Assembly (NCBI GenBank): GCA_022702705.1
Contig: CM040430.1
Span: 78,867,239-78,931,238 of the forward strand
Direction: 5' to 3'
Source: Papilionanthe hookeriana x Papilionanthe teres
Taxonomy: Eukaryota > Streptophyta > Magnoliopsida > Asparagales > Orchidaceae
Length of the DNA: 64,000 nt
Part shown: in pieces, positions 46,364-58,038 of the stretch
Numbering within the stretch: the stretch's first letter is position 1
Layout: each line of letters starts with the position of its first letter
Program-made: the position numbers and the translations under genes
The notes under the pieces: generated by a model
What the model saw: only the letters and a program-made list of their open reading frames with translations
The model's database searches: none
Told to the model about the DNA's origin: nothing

Positions 46364-48720
46364 AGAGGGTGGAGGGCCTCCTAGGGGGGTTTAAGGCTGG
46401 GGATCAGCTGCTCTGGTGAGGAGAAGAAGAGCTATGCTGTCCATTTAGGTTGAGACAAGTCAGCGAAGGGAGAATTGAATTTTTGGCTCCTCCCAAGGTC
46501 TCGGCCATGGTGTTTTCCGGCGGCCTCGGTGGTCGGCCGGCCGTGCACTCGGTCACCATCTTGTTCGTGTGGGTCGTGGTCGGGGTTTAGTGCGATCAAT
46601 CGGCCATGGACATGTGTAAAGGAGTTTGATTTAAATGGAATGGGAGAAGGCCCATTTTGGCTTGGTTTGGTTCAACTCATGCATTTGGGCTAGGTTCACC
46701 ATCCAAGGCTTGACCTTGGGCTGAGGGAGAATCATTTGGGTCGACTCGAATTGGGGTAGTGAAGTCCCCATCCATGGTGAGGTGGCTAAGCATGGTATAG
46801 TGTGTGACATGCTTAAGGTAAAAAGGTTTAAGGGAGGTTTAAGAAAGAACCCCTCTTCTTGCCATAAATGGACTAATGACAAGTCAAAGCCCTCATGGCT
46901 TCATGTGGCTTGAGAATGGCTTGTTCATGGCTCCATTTGGCTTGGGAAAAGTTTAGTCAACTTCATGGAAATAGAATTTAGGAATTTTGGTATTTTGGTG
47001 GAGAATTTTCATGAAGCTTCATTTGGAATGTCTTAATGATGATTTTAAAACTTAGGGGTGATTTTGATTAAATGGATAATGTGGGTAAATGTCATGTGGG
47101 CTTTGGATTAAAAACTTGGGCTTTTGAAATGGTCTCAGGTGGACTTTTTAAAGTGGTTTAAGGAAGTGGGCCTTTAGGTTTAAGAATGAGTTCATGAATG
47201 GGAATTTTTGTAAAAGGTTGGGCCAAATAATTGTTGGTTTTGGTTTAGGGATGTTTCATGAGTAATTTGAAATAGATTTAAGGTGGTTTGGGTTTGAATT
47301 GGGTTGAATTTGGGTTTATTTGGTAAATGGGCCAATGTAGGTCAAATTGGGCTAACTTGGGCCAATGTTGGGCTAGGGTTAAAATTGATGTAAAATAAAT
47401 GTTGGGAAATGTTTATGGGAGTGTTTCAAAGAGGTTTTGGCTTTGGTTGGGTTTTGATTTTGAGGTTTGGGTTTATTTGGGTTAGGTTTGGGTTTAGGTC
47501 AAAATTAGGCTTTTTGATTTTAGGTTGGATTTGAGTGGGGTTTGGGTCTAAATTTTGGGCAAATCATGTTAGTGTTTTGTTTATGGGGATGTTAAGGAAG
47601 GTTTAGAAAAGATTTGGGGTTAATTGGAGTTGAATTGGGTGAGTTTGGGCTAAGTTTGGGTCATGGGTCCAAAATGGGCTTTAAGGCCAAATGTCAATCA
47701 AATTGGACTTGGATTTGGTCTAGATTGGTGTTGGGGATGTTGAATTGAAGTTTAGAATTGGATTGGACCAGAATTTGGGTCAATTGGATAGGTTTGGTTT
47801 GACATTGGGTTCATTTTTGGTTAAAATGGGTCAAATTGGGGATTTTGACAAAAGTGGGGTAAATTGACAAAATTGGCCCATGGTGTAGTTGAACAAAATG
47901 AAATTGGGAATATTTGGGATTTTTGGAATTTTCTGGGAATTTTCTGAATTTTTGGATTTTTTTGGCTAAGAGGGGCATTTTGGGTATTTGGAGGGTATTG
48001 GGAGGTATTTTTGGAATTTTTGGTATTTTTGGGTGTGGATGATCAATTTGAGTAATGTGGGAATGTTTAGGATTGATTTTGAGGATTTTTGGGTGATTTA
48101 GGTGATTTTGCAAGTTTTGGGTGGTTTCAAGGGTATTGGGTAGGCTAGGCGGGTGTAGGGTCCCGGGGTCGAAAATCGAAAATTTGGAAAATTGAAACTT
48201 GGGTGAATGTAAGTGAAATGAAATCGTTTTGGTTGAGCCATGAAGCCATATCAAGCCCACATGAGCCATGAAGGGACTCATTTGAGGCATCCACTATGTT
48301 GTTCCTAATCCTCTAGCCAAGGGCTTAGGGGTTAAGGACCATCCATGTGAATCACCTTCATGAGTCAGGAGGTCAAATTGGGTATGGGTGTGTTTTTAGG
48401 AGGTGTGTGAAAGTGTAGTGTATAGGTGTAGTGTGTGTGTAAGTCAGCCCCTTCACCAGACTAGGCCACCTGGGCAGTCCTAAGGCCAAAGAGTCCTATA
48501 GGAACTCATCCTTTAAACTTCCACATTTGATTTCAACCCTCTAGGTGATTAGGGGTCTACAATCAAGTTTGTGGAGTTTGCGGGGAGTTAAGAAGTGGTT
48601 TGAATTTCTAAGTGGTGGGTCCCAATTCTAATCCTCTAGGATAGTCAAAGGAAAAGCCTGAGGCTAGATCCTAAGTACTAAAGAGAAGAAGAGAAGACCT
48701 CATCAAAAATGAGGTCAACA

Positions 48721-49626
48721 TATATTATTAGCAAAATTATCTAATTTCTTATATACCGCAGCCACTTGTGAAGCTAAAATAGAAAAGGCTTCATTATCTT
48801 GAATACTTGCCATTCTTTTAAGATTAACCCTTTCAGAAGGCCATTGAAAATTATTATTAGTCATTTCTTCAATTAAAGTATAAGCTTCTTTAAATGTTTT
48901 ATCCATTAAAGAACCACCAACAGCAGCATCTATAATAGATCTAAGTGATCCAATAAGTTCATGATAAAATGTTTGAATAATTAAGCAATTTGGCAAAGCA
49001 TGATGAGGACATTTTCTTAATAGTTCTTTAAATCTTTTCCAAGCTTCATAAATTTTTTCTCCATCAAATTGTGTAAATGAAGTTATATCATTTCTTAATT
49101 TAGCAGTTTTAGAAGGAGGAAAATATTTAGCAAGGAATTTTTGTGTCATATCTGCCCAAGTTTTAATAGAACAAGTTGCTAATGAATTAAGCCACATCTT
49201 TGCTTTATCTTTTAATGAAAAAGAAAAGATTCTAAGCCTAATAGCATCATCAAAAACATTATTATATTTAAAGGTAGCACAAATTTCTAAGAAACTAGCA
49301 AGATGTAAATTTGGATCCTCATTAGGTGTTCCTCCAAATTGATTATTTTGAACCATTTGAATAATAGAAGGTTTAAGCTCAAAAGAATTAGCATCTACAG
49401 CTAGTATTTGAATACTAACATGAAGTTCATCAGCTGTAGGGTTTCCATAATCCCTTAATGGTTTATAAACATTTTGTTCATTGATTTCTATTGTATTTTG
49501 ATTATTGTTATATAAGTTAGCCATTTCCTGATATTTTTGAATTTGTTTTCTTTTTTTAATTCTTTTAACTGTTCTTTCTAATTCAGAATCAAAAGGTAAT
49601 AATCCTTCAGATCTAGAACTATGCAT
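48721..49626 (-). CDS. Athila-like gag, N-terminal 302 residues (element Y)
   Basis: Open minus-strand frame starting MHSSRSEGLLPFDSEL at 49626. It forms the capsid of an Athila-type Ty3/gypsy element. Motifs include NPTADELHVSIQ, NNQFGGTPNEDPNLHLASFL, LRIFSFSLKDKAKMWLNSL, FLAKYFPPSKTAKLRNDI and YEAWKRFKELLRKCPHH. It is homologous over its length to the gag at 62678-63601. The 5' LTR and primer site of the same element lie to the right. The C-terminal part is replaced at 48720 by LTR D of element II, so the gene is cut, although no internal stop is visible. Confidence 0.92.
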
Positions 49627-49652
49627 AAAATTAAAATCTTTTTGGTATTTTA

Positions 49653-49693
<41 letters not shown>

Positions 49694-49807
49694 TTATATA
49701 TTTTTTATTTTTTTTTATTAAAGAAATAAAAGTGTATAAATTATTTTTAATTTGAAAAAAAAATGTAAAAATTGTCTTTTTAACCTTCTTACTTATTTTC
49801 CTTATCT
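49627..49807 (-). other. Leader of element Y with (AT)n tract
   Basis: Short untranslated leader between primer site and gag. It contains an (at)n dinucleotide run at about 49659-49689 and A/T-rich sequence. Confidence 0.7.
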
Positions 49808-49825
49808 TCCCCGGCAACGGTGCCA
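49808..49825 (-). promoter_or_regulatory. Primer binding site of element Y
   Basis: Minus-strand TGGCACCGTTGCCGGGGA, one base from the usual Athila site TGGCGCCGTTGCCGGGGA, taken as matching tRNA-Asp. A second, decayed version with its own LTR-like end lies 100 bp away (49907-49932). Confidence 0.85.
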
Positions 49826-49831
49826 AAAACT

Positions 49832-51701
49832 TGATTTGACTCAGCCTAACAAGGCTTTATATATAGTTTCAAATGCAAGAATTTGATACCACTGTTAGAA
49901 GATTTAATCCATGACAATGGTGTCAAGAACTTGATGTGACTCAACCTTTACTTATGAAAGAATTTATGAATTTATATTTAGATTTTTATAAAAATTTTTG
50001 TAAAAGTCACTATTTCAAACACAAGTATACGTATCGTATCAAGTAATACAGAGCTCTAGTGGAGTCCTGGTTATTGATCCCACAGGGAAGATTTTAAGAA
50101 TATTAAGTAATATTTTTAGATTTTTCAAATTAAAAGTAAGTATTATTTTTATTTATTTTTAAAGTTTAGAATTGATATTTAATAAAATTTATACTAAATG
50201 TAAGTAAGCAACAATAAAATAAAGATTAATGCAGGTATAAATAAAACAACTTTCTTCTTTTCAACTAATCCAAGATTTTTAGAGTAATTATCATTTGTGG
50301 AGAATTTAGATTATGGTATTGTGCCAAATAGAAGCATTCTTATTCTTTACCCTTTGGTCAAAGTATAAAGAATATTGACTAATCTATAGATCGGTTCAGG
50401 ATGTTTTATTAGTATAATGGGTTAATCTAGGCTCACACAACTAGATGTCTAAGGGTGGCTATGGTCGGCCCTACCAGTGACCCGTTCCCTTTCTATAAAC
50501 CAAATTATTATAATTTAGTCTGTCACTCTAAAAACTAATTAATTCTGCACCCAATAAATCATATCTTCCTATTTATTTGCACTTCACCTTGAATAACCCG
50601 CATAAAGCCTTCGACTACCCAAGGATTCATGTGATATCTACTAGTCAAGAACTCATCTCCAGATAGATCTCAAAATTCTTCTACAGGTTTTAATAATTTA
50701 AATGGCCAGTTTAAAAAGTAAACTAAGATCAGGTATTAATATCATCATAATTTTTACAAATATTTTAAATTAAATTCTCCAACAAAATTTAATTATCTTA
50801 TTATCTTTTCATAGTTTAAAGGAGAAAGAAAACTAACTACTCAAAACACATTGAATTAACACAACAAAACATATTTATAAAACTTTGAATTAAGTTACAA
50901 ATACTTATCTGAAATGTTCCTTCAAGTGATCTGCTGACTCCTACTGACTCCAATGTAATGATGAGAGACTTCAACAGAAACAACACTAATAATCTCACAC
51001 TTAACACTCAAAATAAACTAAAAATAAACTCACTAAATAATAAAGAAGGTGGCTCTCTAAAATAATTGGATGGCTATATGGTGCTTGGGGACTATAGGAT
51101 GATAGAAGGAGTGAAAGGGGCGATTTTCTCTGTAGAATAGGCTCCTATTTATAGAGCTCTGAATTTGACCAGGGGTTGCTTAAGGCACCTCATCAAAATT
51201 CATCCAAATACAATGTATCTTCTAGAAGGTAACTGTCGCGCCTAGGCGCCGGGATCTGGCGCCTAGGCACCGGACTCCGTGACCAGGTCTTCGCACCTCT
51301 TCACTTTGGATCGCACTTATTTGCGATTAAAACTGTTTCCCTGTGTCCAGATGCATTGTATCACATGTCCTATATATTAGGAGTAACTTCCAGTCTTTTA
51401 GAAGCTCTAATAACCGTTTAACACCGTCAAAATAACTGCCCAAAGTCGTCAAAAATCTTGTCTGCGTCTGTATCGAACCGACGCTTAGACGCCAGATTCT
51501 GGCTTCTAGGCGCCAAGCCTACAATTTCGACAACTTTGCTTTTAAGCTTTATTTTTTCTCCTTTTTGCTCATTTTTCCTTCTTGAACTCTTTTTTTATCA
51601 CCTACATCCAAAAACATAAAAATACCTTTCATTAAAGCGTAATATTCTTAAGAATTGAATCATAAATAAGGCATAAAAATGAGTATTTTTTAAGTGGTTC
51701 A
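49832..51701 (-). mobile_element. 5' LTR of element Y (Athila-like)
   Basis: 1870 bp with TG...CA ends on both strands; the minus strand begins TGAACCACTTAAAAAATACT at 51701. It shares the start region with the LTRs at 56300 and 60706 (cattttt, tttaatg.aaggtattt) and the phrase acacaagtatacgtatcg with their ends. GC-rich palindromic motifs lie at 51240-51275 and 51480-51520. On the right it abuts integrase codons of element X, so Y inserted into X. The first 100 bp (49832-49931) may be a duplicated LTR end. Confidence 0.85.
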
Positions 51702-52363
51702 GAAGTCATTTTAGAAATGTGATTATGGAGAAGTTGGTAAAGAAATATCATATTAACCATGGCATTGCTACTGCTTATCATCCGCATACAAGTGGTTTGG
51801 TTGAATTATACAATCATGAAATTAAAATAATATTGGAAAATACTGTTAATCCAAACAGAAAGGATTGGTCAATCAAACTGGATTATGCTTTGTGGGCTTA
51901 TAGGACTGCTTACAGAACTCCTATAGGAATGTCCCCATATAGGCTAATTTTTGGAAAAGCTTGTCATTTACCTGTTGAAATTGAGCATAAAGCATATTGG
52001 GCTATTAAAGAGTTCAATTATAATTTAAATGATGTTGCTGAGAAGAGATTATTATAATTAAATGAGCTTGAAGAGATAAGGAATGAATCTTCTGAAAATG
52101 CTAAGATGTATAAAGAGAAGATGAAGTTTTGGCATGATCGGAAGATTCTTACTAAAAAACTTTAGCTAGGACAAAAAATTTTGCTGTATAATGCCAAGTT
52201 GAAATTTTTTGCTGGAAAACTTAAGTCCAAATGGATGGGTCCATTTATTGTGATAAAAGTTTATTCTTATGGAGTTGTGGATATTCAAGATCCTAAGACT
52301 GGAAAAATATTCAAAGTTAATGGTCATAGACTTAAACCTTATTTTTTCAGTCGATCAACTTAA
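51702..52363 (+). pseudogene. Athila-like integrase, C-terminal part (element X)
   Basis: The plus-strand frame starts at the Y junction, so the N-terminal part lies beyond the left edge of the window. Core motifs are RSHFRNVIMEKLVKKY, ATAYHPHTSGLVELYNHEIK (with the catalytic E), WAYRTAYRTPIGMSPYRLIF and GKACHLPVEIEHKAYWA. The C-terminal part has LYNAKLKFFAGKLKSKWMGP and VNGHRLKPYF. Two in-frame stops (TAA at 52055 and TAG at 52163-52165) interrupt an otherwise unbroken frame. Confidence 0.92.
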
Positions 52364-52858
52364 ACCTAATGAGAATCTGATGTTGGGTCACTCAGAATAA
52401 GCTCTGGGTATGTCAGGCTAAAGACATTAAACCAAGCGCTTTGTGGGAGGCAACCCATATTTATCAGTGTGCTTTGTTTTATGTTTGTTTTGTGTGCTTT
52501 GTTTGGTTTGTTTTCATGATTATGTGGTAGTATTTTGAAGAGATTGATTATAGTGGTGTTTATTTGACATTAATTGATGACTTAAAAGAGTCATAATGAA
52601 AAATTTGGACATTTGGCAGACCTATGCAAAAATATGCACTGGCGGCTAAGCGTCGCAGTAAAGAAAAATGTGATAAATGAATTTCTAGAAGCCAAAATCA
52701 TGGGGAATTGGTTTTAGAGGTTATTGTAGAGTTTTAAAACATCTAGGGTCGGTTTGAGCACTTCTCATGTCTATAAAAAGACCCTGAATTAAGAGAACCA
52801 CTTGCCCCAGTCCCTATTTTTATTTTTGAGTCTTAAGAAGAGTGTTTTGAGTGCAAAA
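52364..52858 (+). other. Spacer after integrase (element X)
   Basis: Contains accaagcgctttgtgggaggcaaccc, a phrase commonly found after Athila integrase, and at 52632-52655 a ggcggctaagcg palindromic motif like those in the LTRs. No gene. Confidence 0.65.
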
Positions 52859-53263
52859 ATGTCTTCTTGGGAGAGTGAAATTAAGAATAAGGAGGAAGCC
52901 AACAAGAAGATATTTATTAGTGAAAGTGCGCAAGAGTTATACAACGGATTCCTAGCAGTTAGTATTCAAGGTATTGCAGAAAGGATTGCGAAGATTGAAG
53001 CCAACGTGGAGTCAATTGAAGCAAAGGTAAATGAAACTGATGCTCATTTAGCGCATATGGGATGGCAACATAAAATGCAATTCAGTCATACAATTCATGT
53101 GGAAGAAGCGGATAAGGTGATGTTTCTGAAAAATAAATTGTTAGAAGAAGAAGATGTAAGAGTTTTCAGCCATCGCCCGTTTTATCAGATCTATATTCCA
53201 GATGGTTCAAATGGAACTAATGGTGGTTCTGTATACATTCAACCTAATGGAGATTGGAATTAA
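52859..53263 (+). CDS. Small coiled-coil ORF of element X
   Basis: A 134-residue frame starting MSSWESEIKNKEEANKK; an in-frame ATG at 52802 is less likely because it precedes a hydrophobic, unconserved lead. Residues 40-75 (IAERIAKIEANVESIEAKV) have heptad spacing of a coiled coil. It lies between integrase and ORF3 in an Athila-like element, where small lineage-specific ORFs occur. No family recognised. Confidence 0.55.
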   Translation: MSSWESEIKNKEEANKKIFISESAQELYNGFLAVSIQGIAERIAKIEANVESIEAKVNETDAHLAHMGWQHKMQFSHTIHVEEADKVMFLKNKLLEEEDVRVFSHRPFYQIYIPDGSNGTNGGSVYIQPNGDWN

Positions 53264-54055
53264 TTTGAGTATAGTCTAGTGTTGTGGTTTTATGTGTTAA
53301 GTGTTTTGTGTCTAGTGTTATATGTTTGTGTTTTATTGAACTTTAATTGTTTTTGTTATATCTTAATGATGTAAAGTTATCTTTGTTTTTATTTACTTGA
53401 ATTGTTGTGTATTGGGAAATTTCATCCAAAATGTTTGGATATAAATTTTTAGTCTGTATTAAGTGTGTTTGTTTTTAATTAAATGAAAGTTTCTGTTTGT
53501 GTGAAATGTTTTTGGAATTGATGGAAATTTAACTTTCTTTGGAGAATTAGAAAATTTTAATTTAAGGTGATTAACCAAGGGGTTTAGAATATTTTTAAAT
53601 TAATTGTGAAAATCAGGGTACTGGCGGCTAAGCGCCAGATTTCGCGGTTAAGAGCCGATGCCTCGCACTTAAGCGCCAGTTCGCGAAAACTGATTTTCTG
53701 CAATTAAAAACCCAAAAATTGACATTTTTAACACCTCCCGTCACCTTCAACCTCTCGAAGTCGCGAAATAGGATTTAGGGCATCCTTAATTTGGATCAAT
53801 TAAGAGTTGATTTCAACGAGATTTGACAGATTTGAATTCCTTGAGGTATGAGCACTACTCCAAAGTAAACATTTTTTTATTTTCACCATATATTTTGAGT
53901 ACATTATTGAAAAATCTTAAGATCATTTTTTATGGTGAAATTTGAGGAAAAGCATGAGAAATTGCTTGAATTAGTAGAGATTTCCTTTGGAAGTTAAATT
54001 AGCAAGTTTAGTTTAATTTTGGAATTTATGATGAATTTTTGTGATTTTTTTAGAG
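53264..54055 (+). other. Spacer between small ORF and ORF3 (element X)
   Basis: AT-rich, non-coding. A GC-rich cluster at 53618-53690 repeats the ggcggctaagcgcc theme three times (ctggcggctaagcgcc, gcggttaagagcc, cacttaagcgcc). Confidence 0.6.
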
Positions 54056-54727
54056 ATGGCTCCAAAGTCAAAGCGCTCAAAAGATAAAGCAAAATTTAAT
54101 TCGAACAAATTAGTTAGTGCAAGAGCAGAGCATCGAGATATCGACGCACTGTCGTCACGTAAATTGATTCTAGAACGAGTGTTTAGTAAGCTAAGAGAAG
54201 TTATTGAAGAAATGATTACTAGAAGGAATTGGGAGAATTACTGTTACTTCTCCATTGTCGCTGTTATTTCTATGGTCAGAGAGTTTTATGCAAACTTGCT
54301 TGCAGCAGAAGAGAATTTGGTGATGGTTAGAGGTGAAAAAGTACATTTTTCACCTGATGTAATCAATGTCTTCTACCACTTGCTTCCAATTCCTTACACT
54401 GCTTCTACTTCTGCTTCTACTGCTTCTAATTCACGTGTTACTACTTCTAGAGCATCATCATCTAGTGATTCACAGACTGGACTATTAAAGTAGATTTTGA
54501 AGAAAGTGAGTCTTACCCGAGAGCATGTTAGAGATATGGATGGTAAGATTAAAAATATTGAAAGGTATATTGTTAAGCATGATGAATATGAGGAGAATTA
54601 TCAGCAGTACATGGATAGAGTGATTAGAGGTGATTACAGTGCTGAGATGCCCCCTCATCCATTTTATATACCTTATGTGCCATCTAGAGACTAGGCTGAA
54701 GAAGATGTTGATGAGGATGATGATTAG
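54056..54727 (+). pseudogene. ORF3 with plant transposon-protein domain (element X)
   Basis: Starts MAPKSKRSKDKAKFNSN, a basic N-terminus. Residues about 55-115 match a domain common in plant retroelements downstream of pol: NWENYCYFSIVAVISMVREF, YANLL and VRGEKVHFSPDVINVFYHLL. The second half of that domain, seen in element Z, is missing; it is replaced by an S/T-rich stretch, a TAG at 54491 and then LTREHVRDMDGKI and an acidic end (EEDVDEDDD). The frame continues through the stops. Role in the element unknown. Confidence 0.75.
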
Positions 54728-56299
54728 AGTTGTTGTGTTTAGTTTGTTTTGTTCTGTGATTTCTTATGTGTAGTTATGTTGTTTATTTTGATGTTTTTAT
54801 ATGTGATGTTATATTTAATTGTTGTGTGATGTACTTATGATATGAACTCTGATTTTGTAAAGAGCTTAGTTGGACTATTTCTTTTTATGCATATTCAGAT
54901 GTTTATGTGATAAATTAATTTTTTATGTTGTAGTTTGTTATATGTGTGTAATAGTAAAAGTTTTAATGTGTATTTAGTGTTTGAATTTTTAATAGAGTAT
55001 AGATTAATTCAAATATGTTAGGAAATTTAAAACACTATTAAAAACCACTATTTGAAAATTGAATGTTTAAAACTTTTCAAAATCTACTACCTGTTATTAT
55101 CTAGTATTGTTGTGATTTTAGATATGTTAAGTTGGTGTGTATTTGCTTTGAAAAACTCTACTACTGTAGAAGTCTTTTGAAAATTTTCTTTTATGAAAAA
55201 CTGAATTTAGTTTCTTTTTACTCTCGTTTTTCTTTAAAACTGTTATACTTGCATATTTAGGATATCAAAATTCCTGCAAGCATGTTACTTTAGTTTTTTT
55301 TATTCTCACTCATGTATCATTTCTTATGCTTAAATGTTTTTATCCTGACTAAAAATTAAAGTTTGGGAGGAATTTAAAAACCTAAATTTTTTTAAAAACC
55401 TAAAATTTTATTTGTTCTCAAGAATACTTAAAATAGATCTGGTTTTTTATTGAAACCAATTATGTATATGAAGTTATATTAGAGAAACAAAATTTTGAAT
55501 ATAGAAATGAATAAAAGAATTTAGTTAAAATTTATAGTATTAATGAAAAATTTAAAGTTAAAATGTTCTTAATAAAGAAATGTTAAATATAGTTAAACTA
55601 TCTTTAGAAAGAAATGTTGTATTTTTGGATGAATAGAAGATTTGACTATTATTTTTTAAAGCTTAAATTTCTTTTATTGAGAAATAATTTTCAGCACTAT
55701 TATTATGATTTTTATGTGAAAGAAACATATCAGACCTTTATTTTAAATGGAAGGGTGGAATTCAAAATCATTAAAGGCTTATCGAGATACAGTAATCCTT
55801 GCCTTATAAAAAAAAGAAGAAAAAGAAAAGAAAAGAAAAAAAGAAAAAGAAAAAGAGAAAAAAGTGAAAAATAATATGTGAAAAGGAAGGAGAAGTTTGA
55901 GGATTTAAAGGCCTAATAAAAAATTAGTTCCATACCTAAAGTTTAAAATATAAGTTTTGATAAAATCTAAAACTTAAGGTTATAATATATTAAGTAAAAT
56001 TATTCTCAATTAAAATTTTTTAAGTGAGAAAAATAAAATGATTGAATCCTATATTTTGAAAAATCTACTAGTATTTCTGAATTAGATAGAAACTTATATT
56101 TTCATTATCCTTTAATTAAGAACTTTCTAAACTTTAAGTTGGTCTTATTTACTAAAATTTTTTCTAAATTGGATTATTTCATTTCTAGAACAAAATTTTG
56201 AAACCTTCCTAAAGAAACTCATTTGCATAATTTGCATGTTAAAATTCAAATTGTTACGAGTCACTTGAGGACAAGTAACATTTTAAATTTGGGAGATTT
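54728..56299 (+). other. 3' region of element X with polypurine tracts
   Basis: Non-coding. A conserved segment at 55749-55806 (gggtggaattcaaaatcatt) is repeated in element Z near 59753. It is followed by an A/G-only run at 55807-55870, where open frames are artefacts of composition. The end, gaggacaagtaacattttaa then tttgggagatt at 56288-56299, is the usual Athila polypurine tract just before the 3' LTR. Confidence 0.8.
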
Positions 56300-58038
56300 T
56301 GATACACCTAAAATATATAGTGTTTTTATGCACATTTTTATACCTATTTTTGATGCTATTGCACTTTAATGGAAGGTATTTTGTGTTTTTCTTGCAGGTA
56401 TGATGAAAATAATTAATTATGATGAAAGGAGCGAAAAAGCATCAAATTTGGAGGAAAATTATGAAGTTTGGGAAATTTGGCCTCTGGCGCCTAAGCGCCA
56501 AAGTGCCGGCGCTTAAGCGCCACAGTTAAAAATAGAATTTAAATCAATTTTGGTGTCATTTTCAAGAGGTGTTTGAAGCAACTTTTGGTGGTGACTTCCT
56601 TAACTTCCTTTGGGCGGCAAATATGATTGAAAGGATGCATCTTTTGGTGGATACATTGAATCTGAACGTGATTTGAAAAGACACCAAGGCACCTTTTGGA
56701 AAATTATAAAAATGAAGCCTCATAAATGATTAGTGAGAGTGGTATTAGAGTTTTATTATTTTGAGTTAAAGAGAGTAGTTGTTAGTATTTTAGAGTTCTT
56801 CTTTTCTGTAGTAGAGAGTAGACAGTAAGAAAGGAAAAAGGGTTGGAGTGAAGCCTTCATCTCACCAATTTTCTTTTATCCTTATATCTAGCTTTTATTG
56901 AAGTTTAAAGTCTTTATTAGAGTCATCAAAGTTGGGCACCAACCTCTGTAGAATTATAAGTGGAAAGCAAAATTTTAAAGGAACTTCCAGTGTCTGGTGG
57001 AGAATATTTTTCAGATAAGTATTTATCTTTATTTTTACACTTTATTTTTAAGTAAGATTGTTGTGTTTTCAATATGGTTTATGCTTTCATATCAAGTCTA
57101 TTTGTGCTTTCTTCATAAAATCTGAGTAGTTTACTTTATCTTTTTCTTTCTTAGATTATGAAGTAATTAAATTATGGAAGTATGTTGTGGAAAGTATAAG
57201 TGTTTAATGCTGGAATAAATTGTGATGATTTAATTCCTTGAAGTTAATTTATTTCTTGATTTGGCCAATTAAGATGTTAAAATTTGTTGTAATATTATGT
57301 AAGATCCAATGTGGTATTATCTCAAACAACAATTGGAAAGAATCACATGCAATTACATGGGTGAGAATTGTAGTCCATATGATTAAATACAAATATATAG
57401 GGAGATATGCTTTACTGGGAGTAAAATTAGAAGACTTTAGAGTGATAGGCTAAAGCCCGCTAATTTGGTTTGTTATTTTTAATTTTGTTATGAGATGTTA
57501 GCCCCCAGGTGGAGGGAATAGAGGGAACTCTAGAGTGATAGCTGGTATTTTCCCTGCCTAACCCATCTACAAAATTTCAAAATTTTAAATTAACCAATTT
57601 TCTTTATAGAACCAAGTAAGGGTAAAGAATATAATTGCTCCTATTTGGTACAATACATTTAAATACTTCTAAAACATAAATATCCATAATTATTACTGAT
57701 TCATTGAATAAGGAAAAAGATATTTGATTCTTATAACTTTTATATCGTGTTTAGAGTATTAATAATTTTATTTCCTGCTTAACTTGTTATTAAAAATATC
57801 AAAAACAACTTTTCAAAATTAAAACTTTAAAACATACTTACAAAAATCAATTAAAAAAGTAAAAGTTATTTTTGTTATTTCTTTAAATTTTTACACATTT
57901 TCCTGTGCGTTCGATATCTCTGGGCTTAATCAGAAAGTCCTATATTACTTGATAAACGATACGTATACTTGCGTAGTATGACATATTATAAATAATAAAA
58001 TTCGTATCTAAATCATAAGCATAAATATTTGGACATCA
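56300..58038 (+). mobile_element. 3' LTR of element X
   Basis: 1739 bp, TGATACACC ... GGACATCA. It is homologous to LTR W (60706) along its length, including tttcttgcaggtatgatgaaaat and ttacttgataaa.gatacgtatacttgcgtag. GC-rich palindromes lie at 56482-56522. The right end abuts ORF3 codons of element Z, so X inserted there; agcac (58039-58043) would be the target duplication, with its partner outside the window. Confidence 0.88.

Larger units (their letters stand above)
41323..48720 (-). mobile_element. LTR copy D: complete 5' LTR of element II
   Basis: The only undamaged giant LTR: 7398 bp, plus-strand TGTACGGC ... GAGGTCAACA. The primer site lies next to its left end and Athila gag next to its right end. 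From 41323 to 43380 and from 43750 to 45550 it is AT-rich and without genes; the GC island, TATA-like site and G/T-rich block follow. On the minus strand it begins TGTTGACCTCATTTTTGATG, giving an 8-bp hairpin (GACCTCAT / ATGAGGTC) four bases from the tip. Confidence 0.92.

Noticed and set aside
21925..48720. Copies C and D as a host segmental duplication
   Set aside because: TG/CA ends, a primer binding site next to D and gag-pol between them identify the pair as LTRs.
55614..55874. 86-residue frame ending in a lysine/arginine/glutamate run
   Set aside because: The run is translation of an A/G-only tract and the start has no similarity to element proteins.
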